From: Taeniopygia guttata
Taxonomy: Eukaryota > Chordata > Aves > Passeriformes > Estrildidae
Assembly (NCBI RefSeq): GCF_048771995.1
Contig: NC_133032.1
Span: forward strand, 31,441,501 to 31,505,500
Length of the DNA: 64,000 nucleotides
Direction of reading: 5' to 3'
Shown here: piece after piece, positions 39,108-52,148 of the stretch
Numbering within the stretch: the first letter of the stretch is position 1
Layout of the letters: every line of letters starts with the position of its first letter
Program-made: the position numbers and the translations under genes
Notes under the pieces: model-generated
Database searches by the model: none
Told to the model about the DNA's origin: nothing
What the model saw: only the letters and a program-made list of their open reading frames with translations

Positions 39108-42100
39108 TAAATCATAGATAACTCATTACAAAATGAGTGCTGGGCATGATTGATGCTTATTTCTGTTTTTCCCTCTAGACTGAGGCAGCTTTGTCAGGTT
39201 TCTCCAGGTGCCCATTGAACACTTCTGACACTGTTTTAAATCTGTAAAATTCCTGAAGTGGCTTTGGGGTGGATTTCTGAAAGCAGCAAAATGAATCCTT
39301 GATCCTATTCACGTGCACATCTCAAGGGTCCCTCAGGACAACTCTCTGAGGACAATCTGCATCTGCTTCAGCTCACTAGAAATGAGAACTAAACTCGGTT
39401 TAAGTGAGTTTGTTTGCTAGTAAAGATCAAAAAAGACATTTGCAGAGACAGCCAGGCAATAACCCTGTCTCAGCTGTTAATGCAGTTCCCATCCAGCACT
39501 CAGTCTTTCTGCAGCCCCATTCGACTGCAGGAATGAGAAGAATGGGATCATAAAAGGGAGAAAATCTGGTCAGAAAAGCTGGAAAGGAGAACAGCAAGAA
39601 AGAACTTCCAGGAAAAAAGTCCCTCCAGAAAACCACAGCGATTAATGCTTATATACTACATAAACAGAAGGATTTTTTGCTCTGAGCTTGACTGTCTCAA
39701 CAATGAGCTCTGTCGAGTTCCACAACAAGCTCTGAGCTCTTACACTTGGCCATGATGAAGCAGAAATTGAGAATTTCTCTAGAGCAGCTACACACAAATT
39801 TCAAGGCCAATAAATGCTGTGGAAGCTCCATCTCTATAGTGTATTCCCACCAAATAAAATTTTATCAGGCAAAACCAGTCAGGACCTGTGAGAGTCGAAG
39901 CAAGGTTTCTATTTTTATGTCAAAGCAGAGAAATAGAAAATACAGTACCAAATATGCTCCAAAATGCAGTTAGATGAGCCCGAGCTAGAGCAATTTTGTT
40001 ACACATTCTGCAAAGATCATAATGGCAATTCACAATCAGAGAAGGAAGATTTATTTAGCTATTTCCAAGCTGATTTTATAGATACTTGTCACTCATGTTC
40101 CTATCTATTTTATACGCTGATTTTTTTTTATCAAACAATGCTTTTTTGGTCTAAATTTAAGTGGCAGGATTGTGCTCTTTGTAATTATAGGGCTTTGTTA
40201 TACTTTTAAAATTATTCTGCATAACTGTTTTGGAGTAAGATGTAGGCAATAATGTATTGCCCCCTTATAGTTTCCTCAGATAATTACAATATCCATATTT
40301 TGAATTGAAAGCAAATAATCCAGTCTAACAGGCCAAGACAGAGAAGCCTGTGGATTCATTTCAGTCAGCCACTGTGAGTTTTAGACAGGAAGGACATTTT
40401 GTAGTTCTCTGCAAATATCAAACCTTAAAAAGCATTTCAATAAGGTAATAAGTGTGTGACTTCTTTTTTATATAATTTATAAAGAAAATAAGCCGAAGAA
40501 AAATGGGTTTTATTATCTCACTTTGCTTTGGCAGTGACATTATGGGAGGAGAGCACAGCTGCCATTTATGAAAAACACAACCTCCAATAACAGGTTTTAT
40601 GGGTTTTGATTTTAGACTCTCATCCATGAGCATGCATAATGTTTTGAGGTATCATTTTTTCACACTAATAAAAGACCTGATGTAAGATTTTATGCATGGC
40701 ATTTTGTCACACGAATGGTGAAAAGTTAAAATAAGATCAGCTGAAACATTTACCACATACTTCATTATCTCTTGTGAATTGAATATCTAGATAATTGGCA
40801 AAGCAAAAATCTTTGTTATAAGGATTTATGAATTGAATAAAATTACCTTCTGCAAAAGGAATTTCTGTGAGACTGAGATTTTCTTTTCTACTGAAAAACA
40901 TCAGAAGTTGTGAAGCATATCTTAAGAATTTTCTTTCAAGAATAAACCTTTTTTCCCTATTTTGTGTTTAACACAGAAACTTTCTTCCCTTCCTCTCTTG
41001 ATTTCCAGGTTATTAATATTTAATTTAAAATAGCCTTAAAAATTCAAATCCAGCTTCTCTGTCATTACTTAAATTGGCCTCTTTTGCATATCAAATAATT
41101 AGGACACCTGTTTGACAGAACTTTTACCTTATTTTAGCAAGTGCAAAATATTCAAAGGAGACTGCATCTACTGGAGTCTGTCCCCATAATCCCAACATAA
41201 ATTTTTGTTCTGATTATCCTTTCACAATATCTGTCCTTTGACTGGAAAGAAGAGGTTTTAAAAGGTAAAGAAAAGTATAAAAATTAGGCTTACTCCACAG
41301 AAAGGTAGGGAAGGTTGGAATGGAGAGTTCAGAGAAAACACACATGTTTAGCAAAAACTTCCCATGGGACCTCAGGAAAGTAAATTTCTCACTCCATTTT
41401 CACTTTAAAATAAAATAATGTTTTCTTTCTCTTGACATTTATGGGGAAGCTTCATACTAGATGTACTAATCTATGAATTATGAATGTTGAATGCAGTTTT
41501 ACACATAATCCAATCATCTGACATTTTCGGTCTGATCTTCAAATATTAAAATATTTTAGCTCTGACCACTAAAATTACACGGCTTTCAATAAGAGGAAAA
41601 CATTAGGAGAGCTGCCACTCCACTGCTGCTTCTCCTGTGGTTTCCAGTTCACAATAAGGGACTGGACACTCTGATCTTATGGCTGTGCTTCTGCAGCTCA
41701 TTCTTCCCTGAGCATGGACAAACCACCTGGTTTGTGATAATGAACTCCTCATCCCAAGGACAGGGCAGCATTTTCACTTCCCAGGATTATTCCACATTTA
41801 CTCTGCAGCTGGTCCTTACATGCCTACTTATAGGCATTTTTCTCCAAATGTCACCAGGGCAAGTCATACAGTTGTTTTTCTTCTCACTGCATTTACACAA
41901 ATGTTACCCTTGTTTCACACTATAGCATAAGCAAGAGTCCTTGAGCGTAGCATGAATTAAATTTAGGTACAGGACACAATTGTGGCACTGTAGAAATAAC
42001 CATAGAGAGAAAGGGAAGGGTATTATTTACTTCTTGCAAGTATTTCCTTAGATAATGCATCTCTGAAACCCAGAGGTCATTTATTGTGAGTGTAACAAAT

Positions 42101-43795
42101 ACATTCGTATCCACCAGGGGCAATAAATATTGCAAATTAAGTTGAATAATGACTGTACTGTCTATTTCATTTCTGCATGAGAGGCACGCATGGGACTTAA
42201 AGCAAGTCAGTATTTATAAGGCAATATATGGCATCAGCCTCATTCAAAGTTAGAATTGCAGAATTGTCACAAGCACCCAAATTTACTGTTACTGCCTGAG
42301 GAACAAGTGGAAAAACAAAATCATTGCAAACAACCAATGTGTATGGAATTTATAATGAATATCTTCATCATGAACATACTCTTTTCAAGTTATGTTTTTT
42401 TTCCTTGTGAGAAGATCTTGGCATTGAAGAGGCTGAAGGAGAAAGGTGATGCAGTACAGCAATTACTGCAGAAGTGCTACTTGCCACGTGTTTCACTGGA
42501 TTGATTGTTTCAAATGTACTCTAGCTTTCACAAACCTTCAAAATATCTCCAGAAGTAACAACCAGGGAATCAAAAATAGAATCACAACTTTTGGTGAAGC
42601 ATGGATGACAGGAGGGAAAAACAGGCACACAATGCCATACATAAGCATAAATAACTATAATTTAAAATGAGTTCTGGGCTGCTGGCATGTATACAACTGA
42701 GCAAACAAGGTATACAACTGAGTTTCCAAGATTTTTGGAGATGCAAATGGAGCACGTAAAATTTATAGCTCTGCTGTTCCAACCAGCTACTTATGTGAAG
42801 TAGAACTGTGGCAGAAGCCTGACTCTAGATTCTTGTGGGATACAGAGGGAGAAAAAAAGAGAATGAACAAGCGAGCACTGTGGGTGGTATAACAGCAAAT
42901 TTAATTAACTGTGGAGATAAGAATATGACAATGAAATATTAACAAAAAATAGAGGAAGTCGGATGTTTATAAAATATAATGATCTTATTTATTACATCAG
43001 ACAAAGCTGGGAGTCCGCAAATATATACTAAAATTTTTAGATTTTCAACAAATTATGCAAGGATACTGAACCAGGACTAAAGTTCCTTAATTAGGTAGTT
43101 ATTGGTTTAGGAATTTAAAAACCTATTTTCTGTTCACCTGATTTCCACACCCAGAGCTTTAGCAGATCTTTGAGGGCCACAGATGTCCAGCATAAGCTGT
43201 GATTATCTCCTGCTGGAGCCCAGCACTCTTCCAAAACCAGATCTGGATAGCAGCACTGAGGCAGCAGGAACCTGAAAATATACTTTCAATTTTTTTTCTT
43301 TGATAGTATTTACCCTTTACTAATTTATTTTTCTAATCATGTCTTTCAAAAAAGAAAAAGAAAAAAAAAACTCTTCAGGTCCATGACAGCAGATTACTTA
43401 CGGTGTTAGATCATAGATCACAGTTTTCAATAACAGTCCATACTGTGAAGTTGGCATTAGTGTTCTTCCTAAATCCCAAAGTATATTTATGCCTGGGCCA
43501 AGATATCTTGTTCTGGCTTTGTGAATCTTTGCCTACCTGAAAACCACAGATTTAAACTCAAGATTATTTTTAGCATGTTTTTAACACATCCCTGCCTCTG
43601 ACTCTTTCTGTGCTCTAGAGCAGGGACACCAAAACTTTTTTTCTCCACAATGCAATGGGTGTTGTGGGTCCATTCCCCTGGCAAGGTTTAGAAGCCTTCC
43701 CTTTAGAGGGAATTTTATTATGTTTGGATTAGATTGGATTGAATTTGAGTGGAATGGATGTTTTGAAAATTTATATATACAGACCTGTGTTTATG
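39108..43795. other. AT-rich DNA without supported genes
   Basis: About 4.7 kb with no gene or repeat family recognised. Open frames are below about 85 codons. The block 40620-40830 is AT-rich with TAAT and ATTTA motifs and reads like non-coding sequence under constraint, but that is only an impression. Confidence 0.45.
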
Positions 43796-43802
43796 TGCCT
43801 AC

Positions 43803-43818
43803 ATGTATATATATATAC

Positions 43819-43870
<52 letters not shown>

Positions 43871-43910
43871 ATGTAGGTACATAAATGTGTGTACATATAT
43901 ATATAATCTA
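43803..43910. repeat. Compound (TA)n/(TG)19 microsatellite
   Basis: An 18-bp perfect palindrome, ATGTATATATATATACAT (43803-43820), is followed by alternating TA. Then come 38 bases of perfect TG (43832-43869) and a short ACATATATATATA patch (near 43891). TG tracts can adopt Z-DNA and the TA palindrome can extrude. The 60-codon minus-strand frame over it is a translation of the repeat. Confidence 0.97.
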
Positions 43911-46335
43911 TCTGGAGAGTGACAAATAACTCTCCATATATGCCTGTGTACAAATATTTATTAATTTTCTATGTATAAATATTTATATCCTTGGGTAATA
44001 GCCTTTCTTTGAACAATTCTGGGTCATAGAGAAAAGTGAGAGAGCATTTATTAAAGACATTCTCTTGAGCAACTCTGGTTATCAAGGCTTGTCAGAGTTT
44101 CAGTGCTTTCCCAGCCATACAGGCATGTACAGTCAATCTTCCTGGAACCCAAAGTGTGAGAGTTAATGAAATTTGACAACTGATTGATGTCAGATGCAGC
44201 ATTGAATTTGGAAACCCAATTACCTCCTTCCCTTTCAAAGCAGAGGTCATTCCAGTCAACATGACTCTCCTGACATGCTCTGCAATTCAATCTGGGAGGT
44301 AGCACGAAATTCTGCTCCTCAGAAAATTCAAACATAAAAAGGAGCAACATTTACAGATGAAGCTGACACACATTGACTAATGGCTGGTCGCAGGAGCCAG
44401 GTGGAAGGACGGAGACACCCTTTCTGCTCACAAGCAGAAATTATTTCTCTTTGTTACCTGGATATCCGTAACTGAAGGTGCAAACACAGTACTCAGCCAG
44501 TGCCTCAGTCAGATCCATGCTTTTTATCCCTGTGGTAAATCTTTTTTGTCCAAAATTTTATTGGTTCATACAGGTTTTTATATTAAAGTTTCAGGGGAAT
44601 TACAGCGCTATAACTTCATTTAATATGCTGAAGATGATACAACTTGGGTAGAGCTGGGATAAATTGCACCAGAAGAAAAATCCAACCAATTATTTATAAG
44701 CTATAACAACCAGATTTCCAATCTCACACTCGTTTCATTAGGCTCTGCTGGTCTAAAATTGGAACTGCTGTGACTTGTGCAGATATCTGCAAGCAGAAAT
44801 CACCATGTGGAAATCAGATGGGCAGAAATGGAGATACAGACATCTCTGTCCTTTCTCCATTCTTGAACCTATTAGCAAGGAACAAATCTATGTGGATCTT
44901 GGCATCTATTCTGGATTTAGTTTTCTACAATTAGGTGCTATTTAACACATTATCATGTTAATGTTTACTAAAGAAAAATTTTGGGGGAACTTCAGAATAG
45001 TTCCCACAGCTCCTTGAAGGAAAATAAGAAGTAGGAGATGGACCAGGCTGGTGGCAGAGAAGGACCACAGGTATCACAGTCATCATCCCAGGTTTCTCCA
45101 GGATGCCTGGGGCAGTAAATCAGAGCAGTGGGTTTTTATTGTAAGCTCTTTGAAGCACTGTCTGCACAAAAGAAGTGAAAGCAATGCAGGTCAGCAATTC
45201 ACTGTCAGGCCTGACTCTCCTTCTCACCCACCAGTATAAATCAGGACCACTCCGGGGCAGGATTTCCTTAGTTTTATGTTTCTTACATATGGAAGACATG
45301 ATTATGCACTGTATACCCTCTTTTGAATTTATATTTCTGTAATTACTAATTAAGTGAAACCAATAACCTGGGAGAAAGTGATTCAGCCTATATCATCATG
45401 TGTTAATGGTGGTGATAAATATGTACTATAGTTAATTAACTCAGGTAAAACAGAGAGTACCCCACAGACACCTGGCCTCCAACCTCACATGCCCAATGCA
45501 ATAATCCTTTTGTTCATTTAAAAAACCCTCTAAAAATCCTTAGGTCCAGGTCATCCCTCTGGATTCTAAAGATCCTCTCCAAATAAGTGCTGAAGTGGAT
45601 CTACAGTTTCAGGGGAATTAAATTTTAAACTAGTCATGTCATTTAGAAAAATGTAATTTCTGCAGTTTCCTCTAAGCTTTTGCATCAGCATTAAAAGTTT
45701 AAGATTAGTAAAGTCTGTTCTTAAAAAAAAAAAACCACAAAAACTGTAAAAAGGAACCATCAGTGATTTTCCTCTAGGCTTTCAACAGTATCAACAGCTT
45801 TTGCAGAGCAAAATACAATTTTAAAAACTTAGAATCTTCTTTTTGCTGGGATTTTAAAATTTTACCCCATTCCAAAATGTCATTTTTTAATTTAAACCAC
45901 TACCTTGAGGGCCTGCAAACCTGCAGGCACAAATTTATCCCTTTTTAAGCAGAGTTTGGAATTTGAATATACTGCTGCTCTTTAGAAAATGTAAAGTCTT
46001 AACTAGATGGCATAATCTACCCTTCCTTTTTATGAAAAAAAAATAAAAATATGAACAGAATTACATTACTCCAAGCCTCCTTTGTGCTCTACACATATTA
46101 CTGATATAATTTTCTGCCAGAGATATTAATCATTTCGAGAAATTTATCTCTGGGAAAGCTCCAGTTACAGCAGCCCAAATTACATTTTCCAAGATTAAAT
46201 GACGAACTAGCTTTTTCCCTGGTTAGGCTGCACAATTTGCATGTCAAGCAAGATTATCTTCATGATTTTACAGTTATTCAGCTCATCTCAACTTGCTGCA
46301 GGTGATGTCAAAGTTTTACTTTTTCCACACTGTGC
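43911..46335. other. Non-coding DNA without supported genes
   Basis: No gene recognised; longest frame 99 codons (44051-44350 minus) without a domain. The right part, from about 46100, has balanced composition and reads like a possible conserved non-coding element that continues into the inverted repeat at 46336. Confidence 0.4.
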
Positions 46336-46362
46336 AGTGTTCGAAGCAAGACAGCGAACACT
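46336..46362. repeat. CpG-containing inverted repeat, 8-bp arms
   Basis: AGTGTTCG (46336-46343) and CGAACACT (46355-46362) are perfect reverse complements separated by 11 bases (AAGCAAGACAG). Both arms keep a CpG in an otherwise CpG-poor neighbourhood. It could be a paired protein-binding site or a small hairpin. It does not match a glucocorticoid-type element, which has a 3-base spacer, and I cannot name a factor. Confidence 0.6.
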
Positions 46363-47093
46363 AAAAGCCCATCCAATATAACTGTGTCAAATCTTTTTTT
46401 TGTTTGGCTTAGTCTTATAAAAGACAAGACTTTTCATAACAAATGAAGGTCCCTAGAAATAATTTTCATTAATGCTGAAGAAGTTGAGTTAAAGTGGAAC
46501 CACACTGACTGGTTCATATTTTCCTCCTTTATTTACACCAGATAGGGATGCACTGCCCATAGCTGTTAAAATGGTCTCAGCAGGGCTTCTTTTGCCTTTG
46601 TTAGATTTTTCTCTGCTAGCAAAAAAAAAAAAAAAATAACAAAGACAACTTTGTCAATTTTTTCTTTTCCTCCCCCAGCCTGCTCAGGCAAAGGCCTGGA
46701 AGAGTGATCAGAGCTTGAAAACAAAGTATAAAGGACTATGGTATCTACAGCTGGGTGAAGATTTTACAGTGAAGTATTTCCTGAGCAGCAAATGTCAGCT
46801 CATAAACAGAAACACTCTGCAGCAGTTTGCCAGATTTAGTGAAGTTTCATTCAGGGAAAGAATAGCTCTTGCAAGGCTTCAGCAAGGAAGAACCCACTGA
46901 CAGAGCTGTGCTGCAGGAAACTGAGCATGACAGACAGGGAAGGAGAAGATGACAAGAAGGGAAAAAAAGAGATAAACTTTCTTTAGGAAAGGGACAAAGG
47001 TGGGAGCATTGTTAAAAGTCTGCAAGAGTCTGGCAAGGCAATGTCTGTGTGGGACACACTGGGATGGAGCTGAGCTCTTCTTCTGAGCCCCAC
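46363..47093. other. Non-coding DNA, nothing recognised
   Basis: Contains a 17-A run (46621-46637). A 61-codon plus-strand frame (46715-46900) starts with a genuine ATG but has no recognisable domain. Confidence 0.4.
46621..46637. repeat. Poly(A) run, 17 A
   Basis: Homopolymer after CTGCTAGC. Simple sequence. Confidence 0.85.
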
Positions 47094-47258
47094 TCACAGA
47101 ATCTCAGAATCACAGAAGAGTTTGGGTTGGAAGGGAACTTCAAAAGTCATCCAGTTCCAAACCCCCTGCCACGGGCAGAGACATCTTACACTGCATCACA
47201 TTGCTCAAAGCCCCATCCAGCCTGACCTTGAACTCAGCTCATCCACAGCATTTCTCTC
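47094..47258 (-). mobile_element. CR1 LINE 3'-end fragment, minus strand
   Basis: Read in reverse complement this is a CR1 3' tail. On the plus strand it opens CACAGAATCTCAGAATCACA, then TTTGGGTTGGAAGGGAACTT, CCAGTTCCAAACCCCCTGCC and AAAGCCCCATCCAGCCTGAC, before fading after ATCCACAGCATTTCTC. The first block is the element's ATTCTGTG-type terminal microsatellite. It is 5'-truncated, moderately diverged, and without ORF2. Confidence 0.93.
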
Positions 47259-48968
47259 ACTCTGGGCTGAACACAAATATCTTTTCTGCCAGCTGTGCTT
47301 GTACAAGCTTCAAAAAGATGTCTCAGCAGCAGCAGCAGCATCCAATTTTTTCTTCTTTATTTTCATTCATTATTTTCACTTCCCCACACGAGATGATCAA
47401 GAAACAGGGGCAGGGTTGATCTGAAAGCAGCAGGAGAATGCCAGGATGCCACACTCTGCTCAAGGACTGTGCCTACTCCCACCCGCAAAGTGACCCTGGC
47501 TGCTCCCTTTGCCTTTCTGAGTAGCTCCTCTTTTAAGTATGGAAAATCAAAAATATGGTGCTATTTTCCTGGCTTCTCATATTCTTGCTTGTGCACTCAG
47601 AAGGAAAAAAGAAAAACAACTCCATAATGAAAAATATGGGCAAATTGACCATGGGATCTGTTTCCCCTAATGCAATCTATATTACTTTGGGAAGTTTTCT
47701 TTCATATCACTCAGGCAATGTAATCACACCCATTTCCTTATGAACACAGATGTGTCTTAACAGCATTATTTTGTTTTCTTTGTAGCTGAGGCTCTTTCAA
47801 GATCAAAAGAAATTTAAGTGCAATAAGGTCAACCAAGATTTGGAGCACTGAAACCCAGCAAAACCCTTCCAAAAAGCAAAGAAATGCAGGGCAAATGATG
47901 CAGTGGGGCAGATCTCCACGTGCTATTCTGCACTGAATCTAAAACCTGTGCAACAAGATGCTGCTTGATATCACTGAAAATCTGTGGCTCAGACCTTGTG
48001 TGGTCTCAAAGGGGAGGTTTATTCACCCTAACTTAGGTGGGATTTTTTAAGCATTCTATTTTTCCATCAGCTAAATCAAGGAGTAAATTTGCTTCTCAGC
48101 CTTCCCTCACCCATAAAAATGAGAGGCCAGCTTTCAAATTTGAGAGTCCTACATACACTAAAAACATATCTTATGGTAAAATTCAGCTAAAGAAAAAATA
48201 CTCTTCTGTAGGGTTTGCCTTTTTTTATCTTGAATTAAAATTATTACTATTTTAAAATATCCAGGTATGCTCCAATTATAATTACAAAAGCTCACAGTAT
48301 TTCTTATTACCCCTGTAGTTTGCCAGCAATAGGAAAAACTGTCACTATCAACTTTTGGACATTTCTGTGCACATAAAGTCATTTTGATTAACTTGGTACA
48401 CCAGAAGTCCTGGAAGATTCTACACTTAATCTTAAATTGTTTATTTATAGCTAAAGTATTTTATAGCTAAATGTATTTATTTATTCATTTATTTTAAAAG
48501 AACAAAGATTTTTTTGAAGTATAGTTTGCTTCTTGCAATAGATTCAGTATAATCCCATACCTACAGGCTTCCAATAGACTGTGAGCTGTTTCTGAAGTCA
48601 TTTGGTGTTTTGAGTCCACTTCATAAAGGATTTGCATATCTTTTAAGTATCTGAGTTTCTTCTGGCCTAAACACAAAAGTGTCTCTAGAGGCACAAATCT
48701 CAGAAAGACTGTAATGAATAAATGAAAAGCATTTGCATACTAATACAATCCTAGCCTTGCTTTTTGTCTTAGGAGAAGGCAGCTATTTATTGCAACCAGT
48801 TTGGGCACCTGTTGGCAAATGCAGGAAACAGACGCACTGTCAGCACCTCACAAAGGAAACTTATCAGGTCCTGGTTTTATCTGAATTACTTACATCATGC
48901 AAAACCTGAAAATCTTTCAGAAACCTGCCAAAGGATCAGCATTTACCTAAATGGAAAATCATCATTCT
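47259..48968. other. Non-coding DNA without supported genes
   Basis: A short (CAG)n tract, 5.7 copies, lies at 47324-47340 inside 100- and 72-codon frames that have no domain. Other frames are below 75 codons. ATTT-rich text near 48420-48495. Confidence 0.45.
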
Positions 48969-49321
48969 GGAGAGGAGAGGAGAGGAGAGGAGAGGAGAGG
49001 AGAGGAGAGGAGAGGAGAGGAGAGGAGAGGAGAGGAGAGGAGAGGAGAGGAGAGGAGAGGAGAGGAGAGGAGAGGAGAGGAGAGGAGAGGAGAGGAGAGG
49101 AGAGGAGAGGAGAGGAGAGGAGAGGAGAGGAGAGGAGAGGAGAGGAGAGGAGAGGAGAGGAGAGGAGAGGAGAGGAGAGGAGAGGAGAGGAGAGGAGAGG
49201 AGAGGAGAGGAGAGGAGAGGAGAGGAGAGGAGAGGAGAGGAGAGGAGAGGAGAGGAGAGGAGAGGAGAGGAGAGGAGAGGAGAGGAGAGGAGAGGAGAGG
49301 AGAGGAGAGGAGAGGAGAGGA
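48969..49321. repeat. (AGAGG)70 perfect pentanucleotide array
   Basis: From 48971 to 49320 the plus strand is 350 bases of the 5-mer AGAGG with no interruption: 70 identical copies. The long open frames over it (repeating GEERR and SSPLL, up to 176 codons) are translations of the repeat. The G-rich purine strand contains continuous GGAGAGGAG text that can form triplex and possibly GGA-type quadruplex structures. Perfect homogeneity implies recent expansion or an assembly-collapsed or polished array. Confidence 0.98.
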
Positions 49322-51245
49322 GCTGAATTTTGAGGATCTTTGGAGAGCAGAAGGTAATGCAATAACTGCCTGTAGCTCCCTGCCTGGCTTCAGGATGATT
49401 TCCCAGCCTCATCACTTGGCAGGTCCAGCTCATGACCCGATCTAACATGACCATAACACCAACCACAGGTAATTTATTCTAAAATTTGTGCAGATAACTG
49501 CAACGACCACATGGACACTTACCCACCTTGCCCAAAAATCAGGTATCTCTGTCTCTCCCCTGCCCCTGGGAGAGAAGGTGTGAGAAATAAGAACAATCTT
49601 TTTTTAACCTTTGTTAAAATTTATTAAAATTGTCAAATTCTGTTGATCAAAAGGTAGGAATTACTCATTTCTCAGCCTACCAGTGGCTGTGCAGAGCACT
49701 CACAGCCTCTGCACAAGAGAGATCTCTGTGGCTGCTGCAGGACTGCACTCTGCTATAGGATCAAGTCTTGCCTTTTTTTCCTTTAGCCCCTCTGTTTCCC
49801 TAGTGAAAATTGTAGCATTTGGAGCTCCAGGCAGAGCAACTGTTTAAATCTACTCTTGAAAGTGCTGTTCATTCTCATGTACAACCACTCGAAATCAGGT
49901 TGCAAAATCCAAACTGTTTGAGTTACATTTTGTTTTTTGAAAAAGCCATTAACTTATTACTTCCCTATTAGTGCATTGGGAAAATAAATTACATTCCCTT
50001 TTGCAATTACCTTAGATTTTTAAGTGTGATGAAGCAAATTGCATGAGGCCAAAGGGTGACTTTTCCATCTGAGCACCAAAAATGGAAAGGGACAATGGAG
50101 ACAAATTTTGCTCAAATTCCTCACTAGCTGGAAGCAAGCGGCACAGCTTTTTTGGGTAGATAAAAGCGAAATATGTAATGAGAAATTGAAGAATCTGTGC
50201 TAGACTCCAGCAAAGAGCTCTGACTCTCACAGACTGACAATACACATTTACTCCCACAGACTGACAATATACATGTAATTCTGCCAAAATCAAGGACACA
50301 TCAAAGGGAAATTCTTCAGGTTGCTATTCTGATGATAAGGGACTGACTGGCCTCTAGCAGTACTGTCTATTATTTATGCCTACTTATCTATTTCTATTTT
50401 TATAGCACATTAGGCAAATGCCCAGAGTAGACTTTTAGTATGAGATATTAGTCTAAAGACTTTTTTGTACAAATACAAATAGATATACATGAACATGTGT
50501 GTATGAACACACCCCTATAGCTGAATAAAGACTGTTTCACAAGAAGTTAAGGTGATATTATTTTCCAAGCAGAGACAGGAAAGGAATATGAGAAGGATCC
50601 CAGAATGTGAGAAGAAATGTACTCCAGAAATTTAACTCCTTTAAAGTACATGTACTGCTGAGAAGGAAAAGAAAAAAATAAATGTACAGGAACAGTTTTC
50701 CTCAAAAGCCTTAACCTTTCTTTTCTTGATACTCAAACACATTGGTTTCAGCAGTCCAGGGTAATGAGCATTAAAAAAATTTGGATCAACAGCACTAAAA
50801 TGGGATAACCACACTTGGAGACATAGTGATCTTCTGTACTTTTCTAAACTGAAAAGCAAATTATTTCACAAGCACAATGCCTGGCTTCATCCTAGGCCCT
50901 GAAGAACAGAATCTCACCATTGATTTGCTGCCCAGCCTGCATTTCCTCCTCAGCCTGTTGACCCATCCTCTAAGTATATCATCATATTCTTTATTCTTCA
51001 TGCAAAAAGTCAATATTTAGCTTAAGGGTTTGCAGAGACCAACTCAAACTGAGACAATAAAAGCTCACAGATTCTAATGTACAAAGCACTTTCTATAGAA
51101 ACACCAAGTGACAGATCTGACATATATACAATATTTATTCTGCTTAGGGCTCGTGTAACATCTTTGATACCACTTTCATTTGTGGTCTGCCTGAACACAG
51201 GAGAGAATCAGACCTTACTGGAAGACTGAATGGTCTCATAGCCCC
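49322..51245. other. Non-coding DNA without supported genes
   Basis: No gene recognised; the longest minus-strand frame (50012-50299, 95 codons) runs over a small tandem duplication and has no domain. Confidence 0.45.
50228..50276. repeat. 27-bp imperfect tandem duplication
   Basis: CACAGACTGACAATACACAT at 50228 recurs at 50255 as CACAGACTGACAATATACAT, giving a period of 27. Confidence 0.8.
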
Positions 51246-51311
51246 AGGACACAAAAGGAATATTTCTTCTGACCTTCCAGGACACAAAAGGAATATTTCT
51301 TCTGACCTTCC
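51246..51311. repeat. Perfect 33-bp tandem duplication
   Basis: Two identical copies (51246-51278 and 51279-51311), each beginning AGGACACAAAAGGAATATTT and ending TGACCTTCC. Because 33 is a multiple of three, the minus-strand frame 51144-51353 repeats an 11-residue unit, but that 69-codon frame has no domain and is not called a gene. Confidence 0.95.
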
Positions 51312-52148
51312 TGGCCATAGATCAGGCTCAGAAGTTTCTATGATGTAGCACAATAAAAGGGACTCTCTCTAGGTTTGCTCTGTGATTAAGATTTGATGAC
51401 ACTGGGCTGGCTGGCACCAGTTCTTCCATATTTAATGCTGTGATGAAGAAGAGGAAAAATTACTGATTGCTTCATGGTTATGGTAAAAAGACAAAACCCT
51501 GAAGCTCTTGGAGAGCTATGGAGGGTAACTATGGTTTATACATCTGAAAAATAAGGGGGAAGTGAGGGAGAAAGCTGGAAATCTCTGCCTTCCTTTCCCA
51601 TTGTCTCCCTACCCTTAGACCTGAGTGGAGCCTCATTGCAGCTGCAGAAGTTGACTTGCTGGAGATATTTCTGCTGACAGAACAAGGGCTACATCCCCCA
51701 TGGGTATTTGGAAGCAGTACCCCCTCTTTAATTTCAAGGTCTGTACTCAGATACTCCTGGGCCTACTACTGATATTTAGTGGTAACTCTTTAATACATGA
51801 TTAGTTACGTTACTGCTTTTTTTTTCTTTGCACAGCCTCAGATAAATTTGGTTTTGTTTTGTGCAAGTTTTCACTGGAAGAAATCCTGGCCCAGAGCCAT
51901 TGTGGTAGAAATTCCACAATGAGAGGAGCAGAAGTAAGGGGCTGCTTCTGGCAAGGAAGTACTAGAAGTAACTTCTCACAGGAATAACTAAGGAATTCAA
52001 GGCTTGATAGGACCATAAAATCACCAAAAATTCCCTTCCCTGTGAGACTAACTACTCCATAGCAGCTGTGTATTGAGCACAATCACTTGCTTTTGGTCAA
52101 AATGTAATATAGTAAAATGCAGCAAACCCCAGCTCAGGGAAGAAAGGA
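51312..52148. other. Non-coding DNA, nothing recognised
   Basis: Frames below 91 codons, no named repeat. The right end abuts an LTR. Confidence 0.45.

Noticed and set aside
29918..44000. CRISPR-like or phage-like organisation
   Set aside because: No spaced direct repeats, no prokaryotic gene density or operon layout; the sequence is vertebrate-type with LINE and LTR relics.
47324..47340. CAG repeat as a polyglutamine-coding tract
   Set aside because: Fewer than six copies in a frame with no domain and no exon evidence.
48812..49466. 139- to 176-codon frames over the AGAGG array
   Set aside because: Same artefact: repeating GEERR or SSPLL units, no unique coding sequence of note at either end.
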